DNA of 57,731 bases from Companilactobacillus mindensis DSM 14500 (GCF_001434275.1 NZ_AZEZ01000032.1:1-57731); one strand, 5' to 3'. Counted from the first letter of the stretch, positions 24,461 through 33,485 are shown. Notes: generated by a model not told the origin, from the sequence alone. Program-made: numbers and translations.

Positions 24461-27400
24461 TGAAATTAAGAGAAAAATTAGTTCCAGTCAGCTTTCATCT
24501 GAGAAATTTTAATAATTATCTTAGTTTGGATATCAATGCCTCTGAAAATGGTAATTTAACTTTGATAGGTGAAAACACTGCTGGTAAAACAACATTGGCT
24601 AATTGCTTTTTCCCAATGTTGATTGATGGCTCGATTGCCACACCGTCATTTAACCCAGCCAAGGGAACGGATAAGTTGGACAAAGCAACCAAGGTCAGAA
24701 ATAGTTCCCGTGATTCACGGACTTTTGAAACGATGTTATTGGGTTGGGGAACTGGTGCCATGAAAGTGAGAACCGGTTACAGCTATATGTTAATGAAGTC
24801 CATCAAGCGTCAGGCAATTGTAGGAATTGGTGCTTATCGAGCTGTCGGTGAAAATCGTCACCCTACTTGGTGGTTTGTAATTTTGAGCGATGATCCTAAA
24901 GAAAAATTAGATTTCTCAGCCGTCGATGATGAGGGTAAGAGTCTTAGCAAAAGTGAATTTATTAAGAGAAATGAAAATTCAGGAACCGAATTTAAAATTT
25001 TTACGGCCGTGACAGATTTTCAAAATTATATAGCGGAAAAACTGTATGGTTTTGAACCACATAACTTAAATCGCTTAGCGACAACCTATCGTTTACTAGC
25101 TTCGCCAATTCTTACGGCGGGAAGTGGCAAGGTTACACCAATTCTAGAAGCAATGAAGAATGCTCAAGAGGAGATCGATAATCAAATCATCGATTCGGTA
25201 GCTGATACGCAAAAAGAAGTTAATCGGAAGAACTTTACTAATCAAAGGGTTGAACATGCTCAAAAACGATTACATAGAATAAAGAAAGAGATCTTTTGGT
25301 GTAATCTTAATTGGATGCAGCAATATATAGTTATTCCTTACAGTAAGAAACAACAGGATTTGGAAAATCTGAAGAGTAATAGCGAAAAATATCAACGACA
25401 ATATGCCAATTATTCTCAGCAGTTGGAACAGTTAATTCCATTGATGGCCCAGGTCGACCAACGGGTCTCTGACTTGAAGAATAGGAAGACTAATCAAGAC
25501 AGTATTGAGGCACAACGAAAAGACAAGCAAAACCAAATCGCATTATTACAAAAGGAAATTGATAGATATCAAATTTTGGAAGAACGATTGAAGCAACAAA
25601 ACCTTGAACTGATTGATTTACAACAGATAAAATCAAAGTTGAAGGGCAGTTTTCAAGCGACTGAAGGTCAGATCAAGGCTTTATTGATTGATTTGAAAAC
25701 AGATTCACCAGTACTAAAAGATTTATCAACAATAATAGATCAAGCTGATTATCTACAAGTAGAATCGAAATTTAAAAAGTATTTATTAGAAATGGATCAA
25801 GCTTTAGCCAAATATCAAGCTATAAAGAAGAATCAAGCAAATATCAGTCGAGATATCAAAATTGTTACTGAGATTCGAGAAAACATGGATTCAAAGATTG
25901 ATTCTAGAACTAAGGGATTAATGGTTAGTCGGATAAAAGATGGATTGAAGCAAGATAATCTAGACGTCCACGAAGCCGGTGCTGCCAAAATGAACTTACA
26001 GTATCTAGAATTGAATCAAAAATGCAAACTACTACTTGAAAAGCATGCTGATCTTAAAGAAATTCTGCAACAGGAGAACCTTTTTGAAACTCTGAAAAGT
26101 ATTGCCAAGGATTTAACTCAACAAATCAAACAGATTAATGAAATCAATACCCAATTACAGCATCAGACTAGTTTGATCGAAAATTTACAGCGAGAAATCA
26201 ACATTAATCAACATGATTTAGATGAAAATTTTCAGGATTATGATATTGAAAAGCAACGAACTATTTTAAGTAATTATGAAGAACAACTTAAAAGATTAGT
26301 GATCGATCCGGATTTAAATGCGAAGCTTGCCGCTGAACAAACGACTCAAGCTAAGTATCAAACTCAAGAACGGACTTGGGAAAATCAAAAAGCTTCTAGT
26401 AGAGCCAATTCAGAAAGTCTCAAGGAACCAATCGCTAAATCGACTGCTGACTTAGAACAATTATCGAAACTTTGCAGTCAAGATTTACATAATTTAGCAC
26501 CATATTTAGTTGTTCAAGATGAATTGAAAAATATTGGTCAATTGATGGAATTCACTCACCAACATAAGAGTAAGATTCGGAACAATGATTTTAAAAGATT
26601 GTCAGTAAAAATCAGTGACCAGATTCGTAAAAGCAATTCTAATGGTGAAGATAAGTATGCCTTAGATGATATTTTTGAAGAACGCGGACATGGGGATTTT
26701 GCTAGTATCATGCGCCAACAAAAGTCGATTGATTTGGGTGATATTCAAGTTGTACCATTTGACATCAATGAAGCTTTGCATTTGATGGAACAGGATGGAA
26801 TTGCAATTAAAAAATCCTTGGATCAATTGGAATCAGGAAATAAGATGGCTCAAAAAGCTTATCTTTTAGCGGCAGTTCATCAAATATCAGATCAGTATGC
26901 GATGGTAAACAAATATAATGAAATGTTATCTCACGGTTCAACGAGTGAACAAGAAATTAGATTGAAAGTATCATTGCAGCCAACCAGCGTTGACCAAGAG
27001 GTTATCGATGAGGCCCGTAATTCTAACTTAGATCAGCGACCTAAATTGTTAGAGGAAGTCAAGAATCGCCTTAATAAATTAGCCAGTGATACCGATATTC
27101 AAGCAGATGATTTTAATGATGAAGCTCGAAAGTTATTGGATATTCGTCAATGGTCAGAGTTTAAGATTTGGATCCATCGTAAACACAGTGAGACTGGTCA
27201 TTTTGAAGAAGTAGATGACAAGTTCGTTCAATCGGGTGGTTCTGGGGCTGAAAAAGCTCAAGCTATGGTTTTGCCACTGCTATTGGTTCCTAAGATGATT
27301 CTTGACCGTTCTCGTTTAACTGATGCCCCGGCATTAGTTATGTTTGATGAATTTGCTGATAAATTGGATCCGGAAACTGCCAAGTCATTTGCTAAAACAA

Positions 27401-27561
27401 TTGATCACTTCGGTTTCAATTTCTTAGCAACTATGCCTGGTGGCGCTCAGAATAAAATTTTGGCTGATGGAGTGGAAAATATTGCCTATGATGTTATTCC
27501 ACCTAAAAATCGCGATGATGGTAAATTTCATCAAAATCAAGTTCGACAAGCTTTGATATAG
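24460..27561 (+). CDS. jetC: JetC/MksB-like SMC-type ATPase of Wadjet-type system
   Basis: 1033 aa. The N-terminal head carries Walker A GENTAGKTT (residues 38-46). Long coiled coils fill about 270-650, rich in Gln, Lys and Leu. The C-terminal head has an ABC signature-like SGGSGAEKAQAMVLPLLL near 925 and Walker B ALVMFDEFADKLD near 958-970, with Asp963 and Glu964 as the catalytic pair. This is the MukB/MksB architecture in a shortened form. In Wadjet systems this ATPase extrudes DNA loops and senses small circular plasmids (established for JetABCD). The final MPGGAQ segment replaces the usual H-loop region. Codon use matches its neighbours. Confidence 0.88.
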   Translation: MKLREKLVPVSFHLRNFNNYLSLDINASENGNLTLIGENTAGKTTLANCFFPMLIDGSIATPSFNPAKGTDKLDKATKVRNSSRDSRTFETMLLGWGTGAMKVRTGYSYMLMKSIKRQAIVGIGAYRAVGENRHPTWWFVILSDDPKEKLDFSAVDDEGKSLSKSEFIKRNENSGTEFKIFTAVTDFQNYIAEKLYGFEPHNLNRLATTYRLLASPILTAGSGKVTPILEAMKNAQEEIDNQIIDSVADTQKEVNRKNFTNQRVEHAQKRLHRIKKEIFWCNLNWMQQYIVIPYSKKQQDLENLKSNSEKYQRQYANYSQQLEQLIPLMAQVDQRVSDLKNRKTNQDSIEAQRKDKQNQIALLQKEIDRYQILEERLKQQNLELIDLQQIKSKLKGSFQATEGQIKALLIDLKTDSPVLKDLSTIIDQADYLQVESKFKKYLLEMDQALAKYQAIKKNQANISRDIKIVTEIRENMDSKIDSRTKGLMVSRIKDGLKQDNLDVHEAGAAKMNLQYLELNQKCKLLLEKHADLKEILQQENLFETLKSIAKDLTQQIKQINEINTQLQHQTSLIENLQREININQHDLDENFQDYDIEKQRTILSNYEEQLKRLVIDPDLNAKLAAEQTTQAKYQTQERTWENQKASSRANSESLKEPIAKSTADLEQLSKLCSQDLHNLAPYLVVQDELKNIGQLMEFTHQHKSKIRNNDFKRLSVKISDQIRKSNSNGEDKYALDDIFEERGHGDFASIMRQQKSIDLGDIQVVPFDINEALHLMEQDGIAIKKSLDQLESGNKMAQKAYLLAAVHQISDQYAMVNKYNEMLSHGSTSEQEIRLKVSLQPTSVDQEVIDEARNSNLDQRPKLLEEVKNRLNKLASDTDIQADDFNDEARKLLDIRQWSEFKIWIHRKHSETGHFEEVDDKFVQSGGSGAEKAQAMVLPLLLVPKMILDRSRLTDAPALVMFDEFADKLDPETAKSFAKTIDHFGFNFLATMPGGAQNKILADGVENIAYDVIPPKNRDDGKFHQNQVRQALI

Positions 27562-27573
27562 CGGAGAGTTAAT

Positions 27574-28377
27574 TTGAGTCGATATATAGATGAATATGAG
27601 TCTGTTACAGGGAAACATGCCCCAAAATTAGCAAGTAATTTAGATGACTTGTTCCGAAGAATTGAAAATGATGCAAAATTGCCGCCACGTGGTCAGCAGG
27701 CAGTTGATGCCGGCTTTACGGCCCATACGCTGAGTGATTCAACTGAGAACCCTGAGATATTTAATTATTATCGGTGGGTTACTAAAAATATGCTAACCGA
27801 ATTTCCAATTAAGGAATTGTCCGCACAATTAATCGGAACTTCGTTTACGACTGCTAATATATTTCAAACAGATTTACCACAACCAGTGACGTTGAATCAA
27901 TGGCAAATCGAAAAAATGCAAACGATTAATTCTATGACTAAAAAAGCTATCATTTTGGAAAATAATGGCGTTTTCATTTATTTGCACGAGTTGCATCCTA
28001 AATGGCCACTGATCAATCAGTCAGGTAATGATTTCAATCAAGCCAATAATCAAATTATGTTAATGCTGAAGAAGCAGGGTGTTAAGATGACTTATCTAGG
28101 CGATATAGATAGCAGCGGAATTCAAATTATTGATCATTTATCACAGCTCTTGGGAAATCCAGTGGAACTATTGGATATTCAAACTCCAAATCAAGTAATT
28201 GATTGGTTAGTTAGATTTGGTAAAGAAAGCGTAAAACGCACCAAGGAGTTAAAAGTTAAGCATCCTTTGTTGATTGAAGAGATGAACTCGATTCATACCT
28301 TTGGAAAATTTGTTGAACAAGAGCAATTGATACAGGAGTATGAAGGATTGATTAGAGAATGGCTAAAACGTTATTAG
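27574..28377 (+). CDS. jetD: JetD/MksG-like TOPRIM nuclease, compact form
   Basis: 267 aa from TTG 27574 behind GGAGAG, 12 bp after jetC. The C-terminal half has a TOPRIM pattern of the DUF2399 kind: Glu129 in AIILENNGVF and the Asp-x-Asp pair Asp177/Asp179 in YLGDIDSSGIQII. In Wadjet, JetD is the topoisomerase VI-like nuclease that cuts the trapped plasmid. Characterised JetD proteins are usually nearer 380-400 aa, so this one has a reduced N-terminal arm. A small region (1-120) before TOPRIM probably holds the DNA-binding winged helix. Confidence 0.78.
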   Translation: MSRYIDEYESVTGKHAPKLASNLDDLFRRIENDAKLPPRGQQAVDAGFTAHTLSDSTENPEIFNYYRWVTKNMLTEFPIKELSAQLIGTSFTTANIFQTDLPQPVTLNQWQIEKMQTINSMTKKAIILENNGVFIYLHELHPKWPLINQSGNDFNQANNQIMLMLKKQGVKMTYLGDIDSSGIQIIDHLSQLLGNPVELLDIQTPNQVIDWLVRFGKESVKRTKELKVKHPLLIEEMNSIHTFGKFVEQEQLIQEYEGLIREWLKRY

Positions 28378-28435
28378 TGTTAAGTGAAACTATAAAAAGT
28401 CGATTTATTTGGACAAAATCCTCAATCGGCACGTG

Positions 28436-28467
28436 GAGTTGGATTTTTAAAATTCAGCTCTTTTTTT
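28436..28467 (+). terminator. Terminator after jet operon
   Basis: Stem GAGTTGGATTTT / AAAATTCAGCTC with G-T pairs, then seven T. Confidence 0.85.
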
Positions 28468-28515
28468 ATGCCAAAATGCTTTTTTATTCAAAATCCAAAA
28501 AAATTATTTTTTAAT

Positions 28516-28544
28516 TTGAAATAAATTTATCGTTTGCATAAGAT
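28516..28544 (+). promoter_or_regulatory. Promoter of LPQAG surface protein
   Basis: -35 TTGAAA (28516-28521), 17-bp spacer, -10 TAAGAT (28539-28544). Confidence 0.6.
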
Positions 28545-28587
28545 AATATTTATATCAAGAAATCAATAAGGGAGTAACAAAATATTA

Positions 28588-30132
28588 ATGAAAATGAAGA
28601 ATGCGAATATTTTAGCATGCGTTGCAATTAGTACAGTTGTATTATCAGGGATGGGAATCACAAATGTGAAAGCTAGTGATGATGCAGAACTATCAATTCA
28701 AAAAGTAGCAGAGAAGTCACTCAATCCAGAAGTTCAAAATGGTGGCAAAGTCAGTGACGACTTCCAGGACGTATCCAAAAACAATTTGGGATACGCTTCT
28801 AAATTCCATATCTTTGCTAAAGAAGCAACTTTAAACGCACATACAAATGGAAACCTTGCGGTTGGATCTTTGTTCGGAAATGTTAACTTTGGGACAAACA
28901 TTACGGACGAAAAATTATTGGATAAGGATATTTCTTATGTTCAAGAGGTAAAAAATATGTCAGAAAGCTCATTCGTTAGTTCCAACGATCATCGTACAAA
29001 TAAAGTGATTTTTGGTGAAGTAAATGACGTAGAGTTGGGCAAAGACAACACTTCTCCATTAGTTAATGAAACACCAATCAATCATTTACTTAATAATGAA
29101 ATTTTCCAAGATAAAGATTCTAATGAGTATTTAGATTTTGACCAAGAGTTTATTAATTTGGAAAGCAAATCAGCAGGTTTAGTTTCGGCGAATTCTAAGA
29201 CAATTACTAATGCTGATTTTCCAGACCAAAACCAACGAGTAATTGATCTCAGTGATTTTGAAGTTGATGCGAATAATCAAATCGTGATCAACTTAGATCC
29301 AGAAGTTTTGAATGCCAGTACACCTTTAACAATTTCAGGATTATCAGCTGACAAAGGTGGTACTTCAATTATTATCAACGTTGACACTAAGGGGCAAAAT
29401 CCTTATGTAATGAATTCTCAGATCAAGTTGAGATTCAATAATGGTGCAGAAAATCCTATCGAACGACCAAACCAAGAAACAGAGTATTTTGATGACAACC
29501 ACTTGCTTTGGAACTTTTATGATAGTACAAACACTAACAAGCAGTTCGATGGTGTGATTGAAATGAATAATACGTTCCAAGGAAGTGTGTTGGCTCCAGA
29601 CGCTACAATCAATATTCATCACAATTTAGATGGCAATATTGTAGCTGAACAGGTGAATGTTGTTGGTGGCGAAACTCACAGATGGGACTTGCAAGATAAC
29701 AACAATATTGTGACTGTTCCAGAAGAACCGGGCGAACCAGATGAAAACAACGAAGGTAAAGAAATAGTTGACCCTGGCTTTACAATTGATCCAACACCAA
29801 CAAGTCCAGATACTGATGAAAATGTGGACGAAGAAGATGATGATGATCAAGAAATTATTATCAACGGTAGTTCAGAAGGGGATTTAGACTTTGATGGTAA
29901 AGAAGTAGGCATTTCAAATCCTAATAGTAGTATTGAAGAAAAGACATTATCTTCAATAAATGGAGGTAGTGGTTTGGTTCCATTAACTAATACTGCACAA
30001 TCAAATAATACGAGTTCAGCAAGTGGATTGAGTAGATTGCCACAAGCTGGTGCTACTAGTGGTATTTTGATGACAGTTGCTGGCGTGATTATGTTGGGGT
30101 TAGGCATTGTGTTTAAGAAAGTAAAATCGTAA
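28588..30132 (+). CDS. LPXTG-type cell-wall protein with choice-of-anchor A / collagen-binding-like domain
   Basis: 514 aa. A signal peptide (about 1-29, ending NVKA) precedes a beta-rich domain whose start FHIFAKEATLNAHTNGNLAVGSLFG and late segment FQGSVLAPDATINIHHNLDGNIVAEQVNV match the choice-of-anchor A pattern seen in Firmicute collagen-binding-like adhesins. A Pro/Glu/Asp-rich linker follows (about 380-430, with an EEDDDDQE stretch). The sorting signal is LPQAG at 484-488, then a hydrophobic segment and KKVKS tail, so sortase A anchors it to peptidoglycan. It likely binds host, plant or food-matrix protein; the ligand is not visible. The ribosome site AAGGGAG is 13 bases before ATG. Confidence 0.88.
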   Translation: MKMKNANILACVAISTVVLSGMGITNVKASDDAELSIQKVAEKSLNPEVQNGGKVSDDFQDVSKNNLGYASKFHIFAKEATLNAHTNGNLAVGSLFGNVNFGTNITDEKLLDKDISYVQEVKNMSESSFVSSNDHRTNKVIFGEVNDVELGKDNTSPLVNETPINHLLNNEIFQDKDSNEYLDFDQEFINLESKSAGLVSANSKTITNADFPDQNQRVIDLSDFEVDANNQIVINLDPEVLNASTPLTISGLSADKGGTSIIINVDTKGQNPYVMNSQIKLRFNNGAENPIERPNQETEYFDDNHLLWNFYDSTNTNKQFDGVIEMNNTFQGSVLAPDATINIHHNLDGNIVAEQVNVVGGETHRWDLQDNNNIVTVPEEPGEPDENNEGKEIVDPGFTIDPTPTSPDTDENVDEEDDDDQEIIINGSSEGDLDFDGKEVGISNPNSSIEEKTLSSINGGSGLVPLTNTAQSNNTSSASGLSRLPQAGATSGILMTVAGVIMLGLGIVFKKVKS

Positions 30133-30185
30133 TTATATGATTGTATTTAAAATAATTTAAGAATTATTTTGGTAGATTAAATGTA

Positions 30186-30230
30186 AAAAAATAGATCATG
30201 AGTTTGCAAAAAATTCATGGTCTATTTTTG
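30186..30230. terminator. Bidirectional terminator
   Basis: Stem AAAATAGATCATGA / TCATGGTCTATTTT between convergent genes. Confidence 0.85.
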
Positions 30231-30249
30231 TCTAAAATTCATATTATCT

Positions 30250-30984
30250 TTAAATAAACATTTTGATACCAAAGTAAATAATGAGCAGTCCTAAAAAAGG
30301 AGTCAGAACTTTATTCACCTTATTTAAATCGAGATATCGAATAACTAGCGGAGTAATAACGGATCCTAAGATAGCTCCCAACATGATTACTAATCCGGCT
30401 TGCCAGGCAAATGTACTAGTGAAGAGGTGTCCAATCAAACTAATTGCGGACATACATGTTAAAACGTAAGTTGCAGTTCCGGCGGCTTCAACGGCTGTTA
30501 AACCTAAAATTGCCAAACCAGCGGCTGTAGTCGCACCGCCGCTTAGTCCACCAATACCGACCATTAAGCCACTGAGCAAACCAAAGAGTGAAGCCATCCA
30601 TCTCTTTTGGCTAGTTTGGGTCTTATCGGTATTTCGGAAGAATTTATATAAAACCATTCCACCCATAACTAGGAAAATACTGCCAACGATCCAATTGTAC
30701 AAATTCTGAGGAATAAATTTGGCACTTACGGTCCCAATGATGATACCGGGGATGGCAGCTATAATCATCTGATTGCCGATATGAAAATTAACATTTTTAA
30801 CTCTCATCTGGGTTAAAAAGCCGAAAAATAAAGCCGGTAAAGCTACAATCAGAGAGGTTGGAACAGCCACTGCTGTTGGCAGTCCCACCTGACTAGTCAA
30901 GACTCCCAGATACAAGGCGGCCCCTCCGCCACCAATTAAACTGACAAAAATTCCAATCAATAATCCTGAAACAAATGTGAACAA
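30250..30984 (-). CDS. TauE/SafE family exporter
   Basis: 244 aa with about eight transmembrane helices. It shows the family repeats GLLIGIFVSLIGGGGAALYLGVL near the start and GLLSGLMVGIGGLSGGATTAAGL in the middle, typical of TauE/SafE (DUF81) transporters that move sulfite, sulfonates or other small anions. Start TTG 30984 follows AGGAGA. The promoter carries a TetR-type operator and overlaps that of the divergent TetR gene, so it is an inducible exporter. Confidence 0.9.
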   Translation of the reverse strand: MFTFVSGLLIGIFVSLIGGGGAALYLGVLTSQVGLPTAVAVPTSLIVALPALFFGFLTQMRVKNVNFHIGNQMIIAAIPGIIIGTVSAKFIPQNLYNWIVGSIFLVMGGMVLYKFFRNTDKTQTSQKRWMASLFGLLSGLMVGIGGLSGGATTAAGLAILGLTAVEAAGTATYVLTCMSAISLIGHLFTSTFAWQAGLVIMLGAILGSVITPLVIRYLDLNKVNKVLTPFLGLLIIYFGIKMFI

Positions 30985-31019
30985 ACTTTGTCCATCTCCT
31001 TAAATATATCGTTATTTAT

Positions 31020-31070
31020 ATTTAAATGGAGTCGGCTCCGTTTGTCAAGGGGACTAGTTTAGCGTATCTT
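31020..31070. promoter_or_regulatory. Overlapping divergent promoters with TetR operator
   Basis: Plus strand for tetR: TTGTCA (31042-31047), 17 bp, TATCTT (31065-31070). Minus strand for tauE: TTGACA (complement of 31043-31048), 17 bp, TTAAAT (complement of about 31020-31025). The dyad GGAG-TCGG-CTCC (31028-31039) lies in the tauE spacer. The two -35 boxes share bases. Confidence 0.7.
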
Positions 31071-31089
31071 AATTGTAAGAGGTGATTCT

Positions 31090-31644
31090 GTGCGAAAAGA
31101 TTCATTACAAAATCAAGCCAAAATTTTGAAGACTGCTCGTGAGTTGTTTGCGGCTCAAGGCGTCGAAAACGTCAGTATGAAGGATATTGCAACATCTGCT
31201 GGAATTGGTGCGGGTACGTTGTATCGACATTATGCTCATAAGAGTACTTTGTGTTTAGCTTTAGTTACTGAGCGAATACAAGCATTTATTAACAATAATC
31301 AGCAATATCTTGTCACCAGCACTGCAGATGCCACTGAACAATTCAATGTCGTAATTGGAGATTATTTGAAGATCCGTGAAGTTAATATGGAATTATTAAA
31401 GAGCGTCGAAGCAGGGGAGCCAGGTCGATTGCAATTTTATCAAAGTGAGCTTTATCAGGATTTGACACGCCTTTTTCAAACGGTGATCAACGGTTTAACT
31501 CCCAATTTGTCTGCTAAAACATTAACATTTCGAACCGATATGTTGATTGCTATGCTTAAAAGTACCAGTTATGCTTTTCAGCGCCAGGAACGGCAATTAT
31601 CACAAGAAGAAATCTTAACAGAATTGAGACAGTTGTTGCAGTAA
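31090..31644 (+). CDS. TetR/AcrR family repressor (divergent from TauE)
   Basis: 184 aa from GTG 31090 behind GAGGTG. HTH with ILKTARELFAAQGVENVSMKDIATSAGIGAGTLYRHYAHKSTLC at residues 10-53, then an all-helical ligand-binding domain. It faces the TauE exporter across overlapping promoters holding a GGAG/CTCC dyad, so it probably represses the exporter until a toxic anion or related ligand binds. Confidence 0.92.
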   Translation: MRKDSLQNQAKILKTARELFAAQGVENVSMKDIATSAGIGAGTLYRHYAHKSTLCLALVTERIQAFINNNQQYLVTSTADATEQFNVVIGDYLKIREVNMELLKSVEAGEPGRLQFYQSELYQDLTRLFQTVINGLTPNLSAKTLTFRTDMLIAMLKSTSYAFQRQERQLSQEEILTELRQLLQ

Positions 31645-31650
31645 CGTTGC

Positions 31651-32430
31651 TTAATTTTGCTTATTGTAAGCCCAGACGGTTAAAGGTGCGAAAATCAAAA
31701 CGATGGCGACCCCAGCTAACAAAACGATCCAAGTAGTATTTGAGAAAGTTCCGTGTGCCAAGATTTGACGAATAGCTGTGATGACATAAGTCATGGGATT
31801 TAAATTGGCGATGGCCTGTAAAACTTTTGGTAAAGTTTTGATGGGAATGAAAGCATTGGATAAAAATGAGAGTAATAGCATGGTCATTAAAGAAATGCTT
31901 TCAACCATTGTGGCACTCTTAGCTAAGAGTCCGACTAAAGCGTAGATCCAAGAGATTGCCCAGCCGATAAAAATTGCAATCAAAACAATTACTACGATCC
32001 AACTGAAACTAACATTAGGACGCCATCCCATGAAGTATCCCGTGATTAATGAGGCAACACAGGCAATAAAGAGTCTGGAAATGTCAGCCAAAAGTTGCCC
32101 AGCTAATGGAGCAATGTGAGAAATGGGAAGTGATTTGAAACGGTCATAAATACCTGTTTCCATATCTTCTCTGATCTGGGTACCAGAACCGGATGCCGCA
32201 GAAAGAATTGTTTGGGCCAAGATTCCAGGGACGATTATCGGTAAATATGCATGAACTCCACCGGCAATGGCACCACCAAAGAGATATCCGAATAAAATCA
32301 TAAACATGATTGGCTGAATCAAGACATCCATGAATTGGTCGGGATTATGTAAGGTTTTTAAAAGATTGCGATAGGCCATGGTGATGATATTTTGAAATGT
32401 ATTGGTGTGATTTTTTTTAATTTCCATCAT
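31651..32430 (-). CDS. ABC-2 type permease (daunorubicin-resistance DrrB-like)
   Basis: 259 aa, six transmembrane helices of the ABC2_membrane family: QPIMFMILFGYLFGGAI near residue 40 and the conserved FLSNAFIPIKTLPKVLQAIANLNPMTYVITAIRQILAHG towards the end. With the ATPase encoded 16 bp upstream it forms a drug or lipid exporter. Its stop converges with tetR at 31644 with only 6 bp between them and no separate terminator. Confidence 0.92.
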   Translation of the reverse strand: MMEIKKNHTNTFQNIITMAYRNLLKTLHNPDQFMDVLIQPIMFMILFGYLFGGAIAGGVHAYLPIIVPGILAQTILSAASGSGTQIREDMETGIYDRFKSLPISHIAPLAGQLLADISRLFIACVASLITGYFMGWRPNVSFSWIVVIVLIAIFIGWAISWIYALVGLLAKSATMVESISLMTMLLLSFLSNAFIPIKTLPKVLQAIANLNPMTYVITAIRQILAHGTFSNTTWIVLLAGVAIVLIFAPLTVWAYNKQN

Positions 32431-32446
32431 AAGATAAATGCTCCTT

Positions 32447-33382
32447 TTAGTTTGTGCCGACGGTTAGTGCCATGAAGACATCATCTAAAGTTGGTTGTTG
32501 AACCGTAAAGTCAGTGATTCCTATTTGTTGTTTCTTCAATTCAGCTAAACTGTCGATTACTTGGTCGGTATTTTTAAATTTGATAGTAATAGTGTTGTCA
32601 ATTATCTTAGGTTGATTATTTAATCTAAGCTGCAATGTTTTTGAAGCTGAAGTTATATCAGAATTGTTTTCAACTTTCAACGACATAGTTGATTCACTAA
32701 GTTGTTGTTTTAATTGATCTGGAGTACCAATTTTAATAAGTTTTCCATGATCGATGACGGCGACCCGATCAGCCAGATTGTCAGCTTCTTCTAGATATTG
32801 TGTCGTTAGAAAAATAGTCGAACCTTGTTTTACTAAACTTCTGATCGTGTCCCACATTTGTGTGCGTGTTCGAGGATCAAGACCCGTTGTTGGTTCGTCT
32901 AGAAAAATTAAAGCAGGACGGGTGATCAAACTGATGGCCAAATCGAGCCGTCGTCTCATGCCAACTGAAAAGTTTTTGATCGACTTATCAGCACTTTTTT
33001 CGAGGGAAAATTCTTTCAATAATTCATTAGCACGGATGTGGGCAGCTTTTTTAGAAAGACCATTCAATCTGGAAAATATTATTAGATTTTCTTTGGCTGA
33101 AAGATCTTCGTCAACCGACGCATATTGACCTGTTACACCAAACGTTGCACGGGCCTTTTTGCCATCAGTTTTGAGGTCGTGTCCAAAGATTGTTATATCA
33201 CCAGAATTTGGCTTTAGTAGGGTAGTCAACATACGAAGAATGGTTGTTTTACCAGCGCCATTAGGTCCAAGTAATCCAAAGACTTCGCCTTTTTTGACAG
33301 TAAAGGAAACATCATTAACGGCAATTTGTTGGTCAAATTTTTTGAATAAGTGTTTAACTTCAATTGCATTTTCTACTTGCAT
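32447..33382 (-). CDS. ABC transporter ATP-binding protein (DrrA-like)
   Basis: 311 aa: Walker A GPNGAGKTT near residue 38, signature FSVGMRRRLDLAISL near 137, Walker B ALIFLDEPTTGLD, and a C-terminal DrrA-type domain ending FTVQQPTLDDVFMALTVG. It energises the ABC-2 permease encoded next. The promoter (TTGATT, 17 bp, TACAAT on the minus strand) lies among dyads shared with the divergent MarR gene, which is the probable repressor. Confidence 0.94.
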   Translation of the reverse strand: MQVENAIEVKHLFKKFDQQIAVNDVSFTVKKGEVFGLLGPNGAGKTTILRMLTTLLKPNSGDITIFGHDLKTDGKKARATFGVTGQYASVDEDLSAKENLIIFSRLNGLSKKAAHIRANELLKEFSLEKSADKSIKNFSVGMRRRLDLAISLITRPALIFLDEPTTGLDPRTRTQMWDTIRSLVKQGSTIFLTTQYLEEADNLADRVAVIDHGKLIKIGTPDQLKQQLSESTMSLKVENNSDITSASKTLQLRLNNQPKIIDNTITIKFKNTDQVIDSLAELKKQQIGITDFTVQQPTLDDVFMALTVGTN

Positions 33383-33410
33383 AGTAAAAGCCTCTTTTAA
33401 AAATAATTAA

Positions 33411-33485
33411 TCAGGTCTACCTGACAAAATGCATTGTAAGGTACCCCTTACTAAAAATCAAGAAAATTATTCAGGGAGACCTGAA
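33411..33485. promoter_or_regulatory. MarR-ABC divergent regulatory region with three dyads
   Basis: TCAGGT-CT-ACCTGA (33411-33424) and TTCAGG-GAGA-CCTGAA (33470-33485) share the CAGG/CCTG core and flank a third dyad GTAAGG-TACC-CCTTAC (33436-33451). The ABC promoter on the minus strand is TTGATT (33456-33461), 17 bp, TACAAT (33433-33438). A TATAAT near 33505 probably serves marR. Confidence 0.75.

Noticed and set aside
21930-28377. Housekeeping MukBEF or SMC-ScpAB condensin
   Set aside because: The fourth gene carries TOPRIM residues and the ATPase is short, which fits Wadjet/MksG systems and not housekeeping condensin.
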